NCBI GenBank assembly: GCA_034190295.1
Contig: JAXHSW010000013.1
Span: forward strand, 20,546-84,545
Origin: Okeania sp034190295
GTDB taxonomy: Bacteria > Cyanobacteriota > Cyanobacteriia > Cyanobacteriales > Microcoleaceae
Length of the DNA: 64,000 nucleotides
Direction of reading: 5' to 3'
Part shown: positions 37,501 to 46,561 of the stretch, piece after piece
Layout: every line of letters starts with the position of its first letter
Numbering within the stretch: the first letter of the stretch is position 1
Translations under genes and position numbers: made by a program
The notes under the pieces: generated by a model
Databases searched by the model: none
Told to the model about the DNA's origin: nothing
Seen by the model: the letters and a program-made list of their open reading frames with translations, nothing else

Positions 37501-40500
37501 GAGGAACTGTTAACGCTACGGGTAAATTAAATAATGGTAATTTTCAAGCTTCAGTTAATAGCGGTAAATTAGAAGTAAATCCTCTTTTAGATTTGGGTGA
37601 AGCGGTTTTAACATCGGGATTAATACCAGTAGAACCTAATCAAATTCAAACTTTGCAAGCTCAAATTCCTGCTATTAAAACTTTAAATAGTCAAGTTGAT
37701 GTTAATGCTAATTTGTCTGGAAATATAAATAACTTATCTCCAGAAACAATTACCGCAAATACTAATAGTAAATTATTTATTGATGATAATGCTATTGATA
37801 TTGATGGAGAACTCGAACGAGGAAACTTTTTTGCTAATGTAGAAGCAGAAAATATTGCTTTACGTCCTCTGGAAGAAACAGTCAGAAAAACTGGTTTAGT
37901 TGCCATACCCCGTAGGGGCGAATGGCATTCGCCCTTACCCCCAGGAATTGAAGGAAAAATATTTGGCAATCTGAGCGTATTTGGCAACTTAAATAATCTG
38001 AATCCTCAAGCAATAACTGCTGATGGAACCGGGAAATTAATAATTGGAAATAATACAATTAATGCCACAGGAAAATTAGATAATGGTAATTTCTCAGCCT
38101 CAGCGATCGCCGAACCTATTCCACTGAGTTTTGTCAAAAAAATAGCTCAAGAGCTAGACACGAATTTGGGCACGGATAACACGAATAAGGAAATTATAGA
38201 ATTAGTTTTGCCTTATTTAGAAACGATAAATGGGAATATTCTCGGTAGTGCTAAAGTTGCTGGAAATTTAGAGAATTTAAACTCAGAAGCTATAGCTGCT
38301 GAAGCAGAAGGAAAAGTACTTTTAGCAGATGGTGGAGCAGTTAATATTACTGGAGAATTAGTAGGTCAAAAATGGCAAACTGCTGTAGTAGGAAACCAAA
38401 TTCCTTTAGAACAATTTTCCGCAGCATTAGAAAAACAAGAACAAACAAAACCAGCCGTTGCAGCTATTAGACAGGTACAAAAATTATTAGGACAAGCTGA
38501 AAATTTACCAGTAATTGGAGGCTTTTTAAATACAAATATAGACCTAGCTGGAACCCTAGCAAATTTATCTCCTGAAGCCATAGCAGCTCAAGCAAAATTA
38601 ACACTTTCAGAATTACCAGTTATTCAACAACCTCTTAACTCTCTATTTAACTGGAAAGGCAAACAAGTAGAAATAGAAAAAGTTTCTATCCCGCCAAATG
38701 TTAATGCTAATGGAATAGTCGGTGTAGATTTTCCACAGCAAAAATCACCTGCTATTTCTGGAATTAATATTAATGTCAACTTATCAGATTTTGACTTAGA
38801 ATCTCTGCCTATCGAAAAATTAGCACAAAATTTACCCATAGAAAAAAAAGGAGAATTATTAACAGGTAGAATCAACTTTGATGGTAAAGTCATCGGCGAA
38901 TCTATCCAAGACTTGAACTTAGTTGGTGATGTTGTCTTACGAAACTTAGCCGTAAATTCAGTAGATTTTGATTCCGTTTTATCCGGAGAATTAAATGCAG
39001 GAATAACGGATGGAGTAACATTTAAAATTGCAGGCGACCAAGACCGTTTAGAATTAGTATTAGATGAAACCTATTTTCCCACTGCATTCTTAATTCAACG
39101 CGACGAAGCAAAACTCGCAGGAGTAACCGAAGGAGAAAATCTCCTAGTAACATTAGACCAATTTCCCGTAGAATTATTAGATATAGCGCCAGCAACACAA
39201 TTTGGTATCGGTCCAGTTTCCGGGGAAGCATCCGTCAAAATAGCAATATCTGGTCTGAGAACATTCGACCTGAACTCCATCACCGCAAACGGAAATTTAG
39301 CAGTTACCAAACCTAGCATTGATTATATAGATGCAGAGAGTTTCACCGCAGATATAAATTTTGCCGAAGGTATAGCAACTCTCAATGACGGTACATTATT
39401 ATTAGGTGACAGTCGATATATCTTACAAGCAATGGTCGATATTAACTCCCCCGATGGCAGTTTCGACCCCAAATTTGCTGGCAGTCTCAAAATTGAACAG
39501 GGAGAAATTCAAGATATTTTGACCGCCCTCCAATGGTTTAACTTAGAAGACATTGCGCGAGGAATAGCAGTTCCAAATTATGCCAACGCTGAAGATGTAC
39601 AACCAGTCGCAGTAGGTTTTCCAGAAAATACACCAGTCATTTCCCAACTGCGTCGGTTTGCCGAAATTCAAGCATTGCTCCAACAACAACAAGAAAGTCA
39701 ACAACCAAATACCCCCATACCAATACCACCCCTTGCAGACCTAGATATCACATTTTCAGCAGAAGTAGCAGCAGAAGGTTCTTTGCAGTCTGGTATTGAC
39801 GGCAAATTTGACATCAATGGTAGCGACTGGAGTTGGGGACCTTATAAAGTAGATAAATTTCTCGTACAAGGTCAGTATGAAAACGAAGTGCTGACAGTCA
39901 AACCACTAGAAGTACAAGCAGGAGAAACATTATTAGCATTTAATGGAGACTTGAGTCCAGAAAATCAGACTGGGAAATTACGATTAGAAAATATAGACTT
40001 AGAGGAAGTACAGAAATTTGCCCAAAATTATATACCACCAAACATCAATATTACAGGAATTTTGAATGCCGAAACAGAAATAGGAGGAAATTTTGAAGAC
40101 CCCAGAGCTGTAGGTGAAATCAATATAGTAGACGGCACCTTAAATGAAACACCTATTGAAAAAGCACAAACCGAGTTTAGTTACAACACCGGGCGTCTGC
40201 GTTTTGGTGGAGGTATTTCTATAATTGGAGACCCCATTTTGTATAGAGGTGATATACCCATTGACTTACCCTTTGCTCAAGTTTCCGCAGGTAGCGATTT
40301 AATTAATGTCAGCGTCAATATTAAAAATGATGCGTTGCAGATAATTAATATTTTGACAGACCAGGTGACATTAAATTCCGGTCAAGGAGATATATTATTG
40401 CGGGTAAAAGGAACATTACAACAACCACAAGCAGAAGGATATGCTAAATTTGCAGACATGAGTATCACCGCAGCAGCATTTCCCCAACCCCTAACAGACC

Positions 40501-41693
40501 TAGAAGGTACAGTTTTATTTCAGGGCGATCGTATCGAAGTCGAAGATATCCAAGGAATTATTAGTGATGGAAAAGTAGAGGTCATTGGTGTTTTACCAAT
40601 TTTCAATCCCTTAAATAGTCAAGACCCAGATATAAATAACCCCCTGACAATTACGTTAGACCAACTCAATATAGACTTTCAACGAGTTTTTCAAGCTGGT
40701 ATAGATGGAAAAGTCCTGATTACAGGTGCAGCTTTGCAACCAGAAATAGGCGGTAACGTTGCAGTATCCCAAGGTAGAATATTTTTGAATCAAGCAGCAG
40801 GTTTTGCAGCAGCAGCAGGTAGTCAAGAAAATTCCCCTGGTTTTGGGATGGGAGACTTTGAGGTTAGTCTAAATAATTTTCAAGTGACTCTAAGCGATCG
40901 CCTACGGATGATTAGTCCAGGACTAGCTAACTTTGAAGTTGCAGGTGGTTTACTGATAAACGGAACCCTCAGCGATATTCGTCCAAGCGGTAAGATCGAC
41001 CTGGCAGCAGGGTCAATTAATCTATTTACTACAGAATTGCGTTTAGACCCCAACTATAACAACACAGCTACCTTTACCCCAATTAATGGACTTGACCCCA
41101 TTGTAGATGTACAGTTATTAGCATCAGCTTTTGAGACCAACCGCTCATCATCCCCATCATCACCATTATCATCCGAGACAATAGATGCTCCATCACCAGG
41201 CACCTTGAGTAGTAGTCAGAAAGTGAGAATTATGGCAACAGCAAAAGGACCTTTATCAGAATTAGAAAATAACCTAGAGTTGAGCAGTTCTCCAAGGCGA
41301 TCGGAAATACAAATAGTCAGTTTATTGGGCGGTAATATCGTTGATACCCTCAGTGAAGATAGGAGTTTAGCATTAGCTAATGTAGCAAGTACCACCATTC
41401 TTGCTAACTTACAACAGGATATTATTGCAGCGACTGGGTTAAGTGAATTTCGGATATTTCCTGCAACTATTCCTAAACGTGGAGCGCGACGTGCTTCCTC
41501 TTTGGGTTGGGGTTTAGAGGTAGGTGTTGATGTGACGAATAAATTAGGAGTATCTATGACTAGACTTTTTGGTGCCAATGAACCAACGGAATTTTCTCTG
41601 CTTTATGAACTTAATGATGAAGTACGCGTTCGAGGAGGCAGTAACTTTAGTGATAATGCAGTATTATCAGTCGAATATGAGGTACAGTTTTGA
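34506..41693 (+). CDS. tamB: TamB-like translocation/assembly module protein (DUF490)
   Basis: A 2395-residue envelope-spanning protein of the TamB/AsmA bridge-like family, inferred to carry lipid or assist outer-membrane assembly. One N-terminal membrane anchor (about 22-46) is followed by very long repetitive beta-rich sequence; many copies of NLSPE(A/T)I and GKLNNGNF-type motifs lie between about 690 and 1480. The C-terminal DUF490 domain (about 1900-2395) contains GRIFLNQAAGFAAAAG and ends in the aromatic EVQF expected for interaction with a TamA/Omp85 partner. It is longer than most homologues, partly because residues about 477-578 are translated repeat DNA (SQKLEV/KSQK heptamer-derived) and residues 1136-1144 (RRGEWHSPL) a second insertion. 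The frame is kept throughout. The promoter is likely in the preceding repeat-rich spacer. Confidence 0.9.
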   Translation: MTNTPDNSHQQTDTSKSRNWRRIVIISGLGLGTVSVAGGAVGTWWFQEKLAPMVSESLTRLTQRPIKVGELQKFRIGYLEFGPSSLPPTSTDSIAASTEIVKVRYALGPLLFKTLKLDITFGKSEANLQQEADGLFKIPELADLPPPPFNVDITALRFPELDVTILPAEKVKSSEAILLDLSNSEVLSKDKQQRWLVDLNGKVIDGGGNFRVDADVNLKNSEIKADVVAQSLQLPMFAPLVLAFENIPDVSLQSGVLNADFRTQIKLTDKIADFVQNIQGKVSLRELKANSSLLSDTVNLNTVANFAWPKVRVESLNANYGSIGLKLQGTAQTMADLDFQNLNLNLSGEVLPVSFETLFNTVTTEIDLLSDNIEAAETKQQLQQVRSQIQDIRPLLDGGVKTNFKIVGNLLQPVVSGKVETTEVTRVDRLRFQDIATKFTISPQLNQDFQPLNFTAGFSDLQISPVVGGKITGKGGVRSQKLEVKIQKSKVKRKKLEVRSQKLGVSSQSVLQSQKLEVGSRESVPQTQNSKVKSQKRRGEWHSPLFKVKSQKLEIRSQNSKVKSQKLTPLQESVSKEQEMNFNPVVDLNLKVENVPLEPIAQQYGFTSPLPLGDFSTEVAIAGALESLKGQVQWQLPRAVYPVSGTVDVVDSQANIKNTVVEVGGGRVNIDGTANLENWQLNATVDRVNLDNLEPLESLGLPSGLSGIVNAQANFSGLTRDFSINTIDGNGSGVINIAGGQVNFNARANNGNLQGQGNAVQLSLSALERIGRNTNLLTTANPIFSSQTDGKVNGEATFSANFNDLSLSGITSDFQGKVNLANGKVNANGKVNNGNFQALVDTEELPLNTLLDLGLSAANSGIITDQEQLNNIRANIPRLKTLNGKLNGKVNLSGNLANPSPENIAGDLVGNLKIDEGTINATGSLNSGNFQTTVKTNQISLTAVEKLLTEAQIVSLKNNVLPTDTKGEVEGEATISGNINNLTLTGIAIDGDGKVIIGGGTVNATGKLNNGNFQASVNSGKLEVNPLLDLGEAVLTSGLIPVEPNQIQTLQAQIPAIKTLNSQVDVNANLSGNINNLSPETITANTNSKLFIDDNAIDIDGELERGNFFANVEAENIALRPLEETVRKTGLVAIPRRGEWHSPLPPGIEGKIFGNLSVFGNLNNLNPQAITADGTGKLIIGNNTINATGKLDNGNFSASAIAEPIPLSFVKKIAQELDTNLGTDNTNKEIIELVLPYLETINGNILGSAKVAGNLENLNSEAIAAEAEGKVLLADGGAVNITGELVGQKWQTAVVGNQIPLEQFSAALEKQEQTKPAVAAIRQVQKLLGQAENLPVIGGFLNTNIDLAGTLANLSPEAIAAQAKLTLSELPVIQQPLNSLFNWKGKQVEIEKVSIPPNVNANGIVGVDFPQQKSPAISGININVNLSDFDLESLPIEKLAQNLPIEKKGELLTGRINFDGKVIGESIQDLNLVGDVVLRNLAVNSVDFDSVLSGELNAGITDGVTFKIAGDQDRLELVLDETYFPTAFLIQRDEAKLAGVTEGENLLVTLDQFPVELLDIAPATQFGIGPVSGEASVKIAISGLRTFDLNSITANGNLAVTKPSIDYIDAESFTADINFAEGIATLNDGTLLLGDSRYILQAMVDINSPDGSFDPKFAGSLKIEQGEIQDILTALQWFNLEDIARGIAVPNYANAEDVQPVAVGFPENTPVISQLRRFAEIQALLQQQQESQQPNTPIPIPPLADLDITFSAEVAAEGSLQSGIDGKFDINGSDWSWGPYKVDKFLVQGQYENEVLTVKPLEVQAGETLLAFNGDLSPENQTGKLRLENIDLEEVQKFAQNYIPPNINITGILNAETEIGGNFEDPRAVGEINIVDGTLNETPIEKAQTEFSYNTGRLRFGGGISIIGDPILYRGDIPIDLPFAQVSAGSDLINVSVNIKNDALQIINILTDQVTLNSGQGDILLRVKGTLQQPQAEGYAKFADMSITAAAFPQPLTDLEGTVLFQGDRIEVEDIQGIISDGKVEVIGVLPIFNPLNSQDPDINNPLTITLDQLNIDFQRVFQAGIDGKVLITGAALQPEIGGNVAVSQGRIFLNQAAGFAAAAGSQENSPGFGMGDFEVSLNNFQVTLSDRLRMISPGLANFEVAGGLLINGTLSDIRPSGKIDLAAGSINLFTTELRLDPNYNNTATFTPINGLDPIVDVQLLASAFETNRSSSPSSPLSSETIDAPSPGTLSSSQKVRIMATAKGPLSELENNLELSSSPRRSEIQIVSLLGGNIVDTLSEDRSLALANVASTTILANLQQDIIAATGLSEFRIFPATIPKRGARRASSLGWGLEVGVDVTNKLGVSMTRLFGANEPTEFSLLYELNDEVRVRGGSNFSDNAVLSVEYEVQF
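35932..36240 (+). repeat. Heptamer/palindrome repeat inserted in frame in tamB
   Basis: About 300 bp of AGAAGTCAAAAGT-type heptamers, like those in spacers at 13730 and 41760. They enclose the GGGCGAATGGCATTCGCCC hairpin at 36119-36137. It reads through tamB without a stop and encodes a Lys/Ser/Gln-rich segment unlike its surroundings. Confidence 0.75.
37909..37937 (+). repeat. Second GGGCGAATGGCATTCGCCC hairpin in tamB
   Basis: Same 27-base segment as at 36114-36140, read in the same frame as RRGEWHSPL. A third copy lies in the MITE at 21271. Confidence 0.75.
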
Positions 41694-41723
41694 TTTTGTT
41701 AGTAGTCAGGAGTCAGCTATTGA

Positions 41724-41983
41724 TAGTGGATCGTTTCATCTAAAAATGTGCATTAGATTCAATTCAAAAGTCAAAATTCAAAAGTCAAAAGTAAGAATTT
41801 TCAAGTTACAGCACTTTTTAGGATCGTGAGGTACAGTTTTAAGATTAATCTTTTTTCCCTACTCCCTACTCCCTACTCCCTACTCCCTACTCCCTACTCC
41901 CTAAAGTCCTACAATTTTGTACCTCATCAACTCCAAAAGTGCTGTAAAAGCTAATGCACCATTTTAGCTGTGTCAGTCCACTA
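41724..41983. mobile_element. Family I long-end MITE between tamB and rpn
   Basis: The left end (GTTTCATCTAAAAATGTGCA, within 41726-41755) and the right end (TGCACCATTTTAGCTGTGTC, within 41954-41983) are imperfect inverted repeats of about 30 bp flanked by AGTGGA/TCCACT. The inside carries TCAAAAG and CTACTCC heptamers. A related element lies at 53279-53480. It fills nearly the whole tamB-rpn gap. Confidence 0.6.
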
Positions 41984-41990
41984 CATTGAT

Positions 41991-42878
41991 TTAGGAACGT
42001 TCCTGCAACCAACTCAACAAATCTTCCAAATTATTAAAGTCTAAAAAATCTTCCCCTAAATTCTCCAAATCTTCAACAGATAAATCTTCAACTTGACTAA
42101 TTATTGCCTCTGGAATTTCTCCAAAACGCTTTTTAAGTTGACGCATTATTAACCGCAATTCGCCTTGTTGTTCTGCATAAGTTATCCGTCCTCTTTCATC
42201 TTGCATTGCTATTCCTCGACGCTCAACTATGTCTAACTCTTCCGCTGTCATGTTAATTTTATTAGCAATATTTAAAGCCTTTTCTATTTCCGAAACTTCT
42301 CCTAAATTCTCCGGTATCTCATCTAAACGGCTAGCACTTTTCAGAAAATAAATCCACTTATCACTTAAACTATGTAACTCAGACAAATTTTTCTTAAACT
42401 TGGGCAATTCTACAAAAAATAGTTGTAACTCTTTTTCCAGAAATTTAAAGTTTTTAGTCTCTTGTTGAAATACAAACTTATTAATTACATCCTCATTATT
42501 GTCAAACAAAATAAAATCCGTAATTGTTACCGCTATAGCTGGATTAAGTAAGAGATAATCTTCTCCTGTTTCTAATTGATTTGCATAAGCTTTAGCTAGG
42601 TTATAAGCTACTCGTTTATTAAAGCCAGCCATTCTAGCAACCTGCATTTCAATCACTACAATAGAACCATCTACTAAAACAGCTTTGACATCTAAATATG
42701 TATCTTTTAATGAGATTATTTGACCAGGATTAAAAGGATTAACAATTGTCAAAGACTGAATAATTTTTTTCCCCCCATAAATTATGGCATTGAGAAAGCT
42801 AATTAAGATATCTTGACTTTGTTTGGAACCGAAGATTTTTTTAAAAGCATAATCTATCTTGGGACTAACAAATTTCAT
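41991..42878 (-). CDS. Rpn family (PD-(D/E)XK) nuclease/putative transposase
   Basis: A 295-residue member of the Rpn/PDDEXK nuclease family, which promotes recombination in E. coli and is multi-copy in many filamentous cyanobacteria. The N-terminus MKFVSPKIDYAFKKIFG is diagnostic. The nuclease core shows LDVKAVLVDGSIVVIEMQ (Asp, then Glu-x-Gln) and RVAYNLAKAYANQL. The C-terminal helical region contains the usual RGIAMQDERGRI-type segment followed by a LRLIMRQLKKRFG helix. The ATG at 42878 has AGGAG nine bases upstream; an upstream in-frame ATG (42905) lacks one. It could act in DNA rearrangement or phage response; the sequence does not decide. Confidence 0.88.
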   Translation of the reverse strand: MKFVSPKIDYAFKKIFGSKQSQDILISFLNAIIYGGKKIIQSLTIVNPFNPGQIISLKDTYLDVKAVLVDGSIVVIEMQVARMAGFNKRVAYNLAKAYANQLETGEDYLLLNPAIAVTITDFILFDNNEDVINKFVFQQETKNFKFLEKELQLFFVELPKFKKNLSELHSLSDKWIYFLKSASRLDEIPENLGEVSEIEKALNIANKINMTAEELDIVERRGIAMQDERGRITYAEQQGELRLIMRQLKKRFGEIPEAIISQVEDLSVEDLENLGEDFLDFNNLEDLLSWLQERS

Positions 42879-43608
42879 AGTATTTTTTCTCCTATTAATT
42901 AACATTATAAAATAGTGATGTAAATATACTGAGGTCTGACATAAAAAGCCGACACCACTGCAGCTTTCATCTGATATTTTCGATGTAGTTCTGGGAATTT
43001 TGTTAACATTGAATGTGGATTGCGAGTAATATATTCATAGTGAGTTTTTTCTAATCTTATCTGCTAGTTGAGTTGAATAATTATTCAATCAAGACTCTCA
43101 AGTTATTACTCGATCTACTTTATAACCTGCTTGTCACCCCGTGAGCTATGAGCTTTGAAGAAGGAGTCAGTCCTCAGTCCTCAGTCCTCAGTCCTCAGTC
43201 CTCAGTCCTCAGTCCTCAGTCCTCAGTCCTCAGGAGAGAAAATTGCTTATGGATAGTCGAGTCACAAGCCGCTCCGCGTCTACTAACCCCAAACAATTTT
43301 GAGCACCGCGGGTGACGGTGGGGTATTAAATCCATAAGGGAAATGATAAGATATATAGAACCCCCGATCGTATCTTCATAAATATGCGCGTTAGCTAGGA
43401 GACAGGAGACAGGAGCTAACCCACCCCTAACCCCTCCCAGGAGGGGAAGAGGGAAGAGGGAAGATGTGGGGAGAAATAATACAACAAATTCAACACTCCT
43501 TCAACTGAATTTTTCCTCAAAATTGATGCGCGAAAAGACTTGACTACCATAATTATATAGATCTCATAAGGGTTCTATATAGTAACCAAATTAGCTTACT
43601 GTTTCGAT
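42879..43608. repeat. Spacer with heptamer run and family M
   Basis: 43166-43232 is a run of about nine TCAGTCC heptamers. 43260-43335 holds AGCCGCTCCGCGTCTAC followed by a family M copy. 43419-43470 holds the CCTAACCCCTCCCAGGAGGGG phrase of family B inverted, then GGGAAGA heptamers. No gene. Confidence 0.6.
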
Positions 43609-44277
43609 ATGAATAATAAATTTTTGCTCGCGATTATTACCTTATATTTTGGCCTTAGCTCTACATATCCAGCAATGGCCTTAAATAATGTTACTAACAT
43701 CAAAACTGAACAAAAAAGCTTAGACGAAAATCAAATTATATTAGCCGATCGCAAAGAGAGATATCGCATTCGAGCGCGTCAAAAGGAAGATGAGTACCGA
43801 CAAAGAAAAAGGCATGAACTCCATGAAAGAATTGACCGGAGGATTAAACATGAGATGGATAAACCTCATAACCGAAGTCTTCCTAAAGCAGAAAGAGAAA
43901 GAATTATTCGAGAAGCTCACGACGATCTAGACCGCAGACTTGACCGTAAATGGAATACTTTAGAAAATTATCGGCGACGACGCGACAGGTACGACCGGGA
44001 TTATGATTATCGGCAAAGACGCAATGACAGATACGACCGGGACTATGATTATCGGCGAAGACGTGACAGATACGACCGAGATTATGATTATCGGCAAAGA
44101 CGCAATGACAGATACGACCGGGACTATGATTATCGGCGAAGACGTGACAGATACGACCGGGACTATGATTATTATAACAGAAATTGCGACGATTATGGCA
44201 ATTGTAATGACTTTGAAAATCGGCCTAGAAATATTAGAAGAAACATTAGACTAAAATATTATCCCAACCGTAATTAA
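43609..44277 (+). CDS. Secreted Arg/Asp/Tyr-rich repeat protein
   Basis: A 222-residue protein with a signal peptide (hydrophobic 5-24, cleavage near AMA-LNN), then a highly charged helical region (about 45-122: RKERYRIRARQKEDEYR, PKAERERIIREAHDDLDRR). Next comes a tandem array of RYDRDYDYR-type units of 13-14 residues (about 123-188). The DNA under the array repeats with an 81-bp double unit almost without change (43990-44168), so it expanded recently. The C-terminus has one CDDYGNC stretch. No known domain is recognised. A role as a cationic/amphoteric cell-surface or RNA-binding protein is speculation. Confidence 0.7.
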   Translation: MNNKFLLAIITLYFGLSSTYPAMALNNVTNIKTEQKSLDENQIILADRKERYRIRARQKEDEYRQRKRHELHERIDRRIKHEMDKPHNRSLPKAERERIIREAHDDLDRRLDRKWNTLENYRRRRDRYDRDYDYRQRRNDRYDRDYDYRRRRDRYDRDYDYRQRRNDRYDRDYDYRRRRDRYDRDYDYYNRNCDDYGNCNDFENRPRNIRRNIRLKYYPNRN

Positions 44278-44713
<436 letters not shown>

Positions 44714-46453
44714 TTAAATTTGCTTTAAGATGAATTCAAAAGTTCCCAAAATTAATGCTTCCGGTGTTGGGTAGTAGAGTATACCCTTCTGTTGTATAGC
44801 CCATTTCAAACGAAAGACAAACTCTTGCCAAGATACATAACCGTTACCGTCAACATCCAATAAATTTCCAATCATCTCCCTTTGTTTTTCTGTGACATGA
44901 ACACCTGTGAAAATATCATCAAGAAAATGATTTATGGATATCTCTTCCATAGTTTCAGGAACCTCTGGATTTTGCCAAAATATGCTAGGTTTTGAAGTCA
45001 GTTCCTCTATACTTTCATGAGACGGCGAATTCAATTTTTCTGACAACTTTTTCCATCGTTGTTTCAGGCTAATGATAAGTGGGTGTTCATCAGGAATATC
45101 GCTATCTGAGGTGATAATTTTAAGCATGGATGATGAAATAGATCCTCCACTATATTCATAAAGTTGAGCTAACCCAATAATGGTATTGTAATTAAAACTG
45201 TTTCCTAGAAGTAAGTGATCGTCAATTTTTTCTTCCATCTTTTTGCATAAGTTTTCATCCCATCCTGTTTTTTCTGGTTCGCCGAATCGATCGATCATAG
45301 CTTGACGTAGCATTTCCGCATTGGCAAAATCACTAATTCTTACAGCCTGCTTGACACCAATCATGCTAGCAACGAGGCTCATTTGATCTCCCATGAATCC
45401 ATGCCATCCGCCGAACACGAGATCGAAGGCTTCCTTACCATAAACTTCTTGATCTCTAGGGACAGGTTCTTTTGATGCAATGGTATGTACTTTGCGTGAA
45501 GCTTTAATAATGGCTGGCAGGTTGTATGTACGAGTTACAAATTTATTGCCAAGCCTGGCTAGATTTGTTAATGTAATACTTGAGCATGAATGCCCTAGAG
45601 CTGCCCCGGCCTTGCAAACGGCACTCCATATCCCATCAGCACCATTCGCCAATGCTTCTAAAGCTGTTGACTCTCCAAGGCCAAAACCACAATGTACGTG
45701 TACAAGTAGTTTACCATTTGACCAATTTGCTGAAATCATGGTTTCACGAATAATACGAGTCAGTTTGCTTACAGTTTCTGGGAGCAAAAAACCGGTTGGT
45801 TCCTCAATCATCAATCCAAAGGGACGCCGATCGCTAGGCAGATTACCTAAGGAATCAATCAGATGTAGAGAACGGAGCAACCCCTCTGTATCGGTTTCAA
45901 AATTTGCGAAATCTCTTAAATTTACAAGAATGCGTGGAGGGAGTTTTTGTTCACCCCGTGGAATCAAATTTTTATTAGCCCAGTCCACTTGGTTTAAAAT
46001 GAACTGGTTGAGATCGAACTTCTCATAATTGATGGCAGGACTACATACATCTATTTCGATAATAGCATTACTCATCTTATGATCGTTAACCATTTCCAAC
46101 AATCCATCTGCTGGCTCATCAATGGGAACTCCATATTTATCTAAAGCACTGTAAGCTTCGCTAAATCCCCACATATTATCTAAGGTTCCACCCAGATCGA
46201 TCCAATGTTTGGGAATTTGGTCATCAACATTTCTGTTGGCTCCATAAGTGCCAAGAATCACTTCATTTAGTTCAGCTTCAGCAATAGCCTTTAAGATGTT
46301 TATTTTATCTTCAAGGACATGACCACGAGCAGTTCCCACAGTGGTTTCACGAACAGAATTATCTAGAACAAAGATTTCTAGCTCTCGTAGGGTTTTAAGT
46401 TCCTCATCTGCCTCATTGCTAGCCCTGTCGATTATCCCTTTAAATTTGTTCAT
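44714..46453 (-). CDS. DRE-TIM metallolyase-like (HMGL-type) protein with C-terminal EF-hand
   Basis: A 579-residue protein whose first 350 residues resemble the DRE-TIM superfamily (homocitrate/isopropylmalate synthase, HMG-CoA lyase, pyruvate carboxyltransferase). A VLDNSVRETTVG segment (Asp31, Arg35, Glu36) stands in place of the usual DTTLRDGEQ. HVHCGFGLGES (His252, His254) stands in place of HCHNDLG, followed by ALEALANGADGIWSAV. Aldol or Claisen-type carbon-carbon chemistry with a divalent metal is inferred. The C-terminus has a canonical EF-hand DVDGNGYVSWQE (533-544), which is unusual in this superfamily. It starts at ATG 46453 with AGAGGA upstream. A TTG at 46522 falls in the loop of an inverted repeat. 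It is 109 bp downstream of the SnoaL-like gene on the same strand and probably co-transcribed. Substrate unknown. Confidence 0.7.
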   Translation of the reverse strand: MNKFKGIIDRASNEADEELKTLRELEIFVLDNSVRETTVGTARGHVLEDKINILKAIAEAELNEVILGTYGANRNVDDQIPKHWIDLGGTLDNMWGFSEAYSALDKYGVPIDEPADGLLEMVNDHKMSNAIIEIDVCSPAINYEKFDLNQFILNQVDWANKNLIPRGEQKLPPRILVNLRDFANFETDTEGLLRSLHLIDSLGNLPSDRRPFGLMIEEPTGFLLPETVSKLTRIIRETMISANWSNGKLLVHVHCGFGLGESTALEALANGADGIWSAVCKAGAALGHSCSSITLTNLARLGNKFVTRTYNLPAIIKASRKVHTIASKEPVPRDQEVYGKEAFDLVFGGWHGFMGDQMSLVASMIGVKQAVRISDFANAEMLRQAMIDRFGEPEKTGWDENLCKKMEEKIDDHLLLGNSFNYNTIIGLAQLYEYSGGSISSSMLKIITSDSDIPDEHPLIISLKQRWKKLSEKLNSPSHESIEELTSKPSIFWQNPEVPETMEEISINHFLDDIFTGVHVTEKQREMIGNLLDVDGNGYVSWQEFVFRLKWAIQQKGILYYPTPEALILGTFEFILKQI

Positions 46454-46490
46454 TTTTTTAACATCCTCTAAATTTTTTTTATTGTATAGA

Positions 46491-46541
46491 ACCTGTAGAT
46501 TGCCAAATATTTCGTTAGACAAGCTTCGACAATCTACAGGT
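46491..46541 (-). promoter_or_regulatory. 12-bp inverted repeat between SnoaL-like and DRE-TIM genes
   Basis: ACCTGTAGATTG (46491-46502) and CAATCTACAGGT (46530-46541) are exact reverse complements separated by 27 bases. In the mRNA this would form a stem-loop just upstream of the second gene's ribosome binding site. Confidence 0.6.
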
Positions 46542-46561
46542 ACTGCTGTGCAGAATTAAAA

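Noticed and set aside
44003..44254. 83-codon ORF with MIIGEDVTDTTG repeats
   Set aside because: Shadow frame of the RYDRDYDYR repeat gene.
46454..46522. TTG start extending the DRE-TIM protein by 23 residues
   Set aside because: The codon lies in the loop of a 12-bp inverted repeat; ATG 46453 has its own ribosome binding site.
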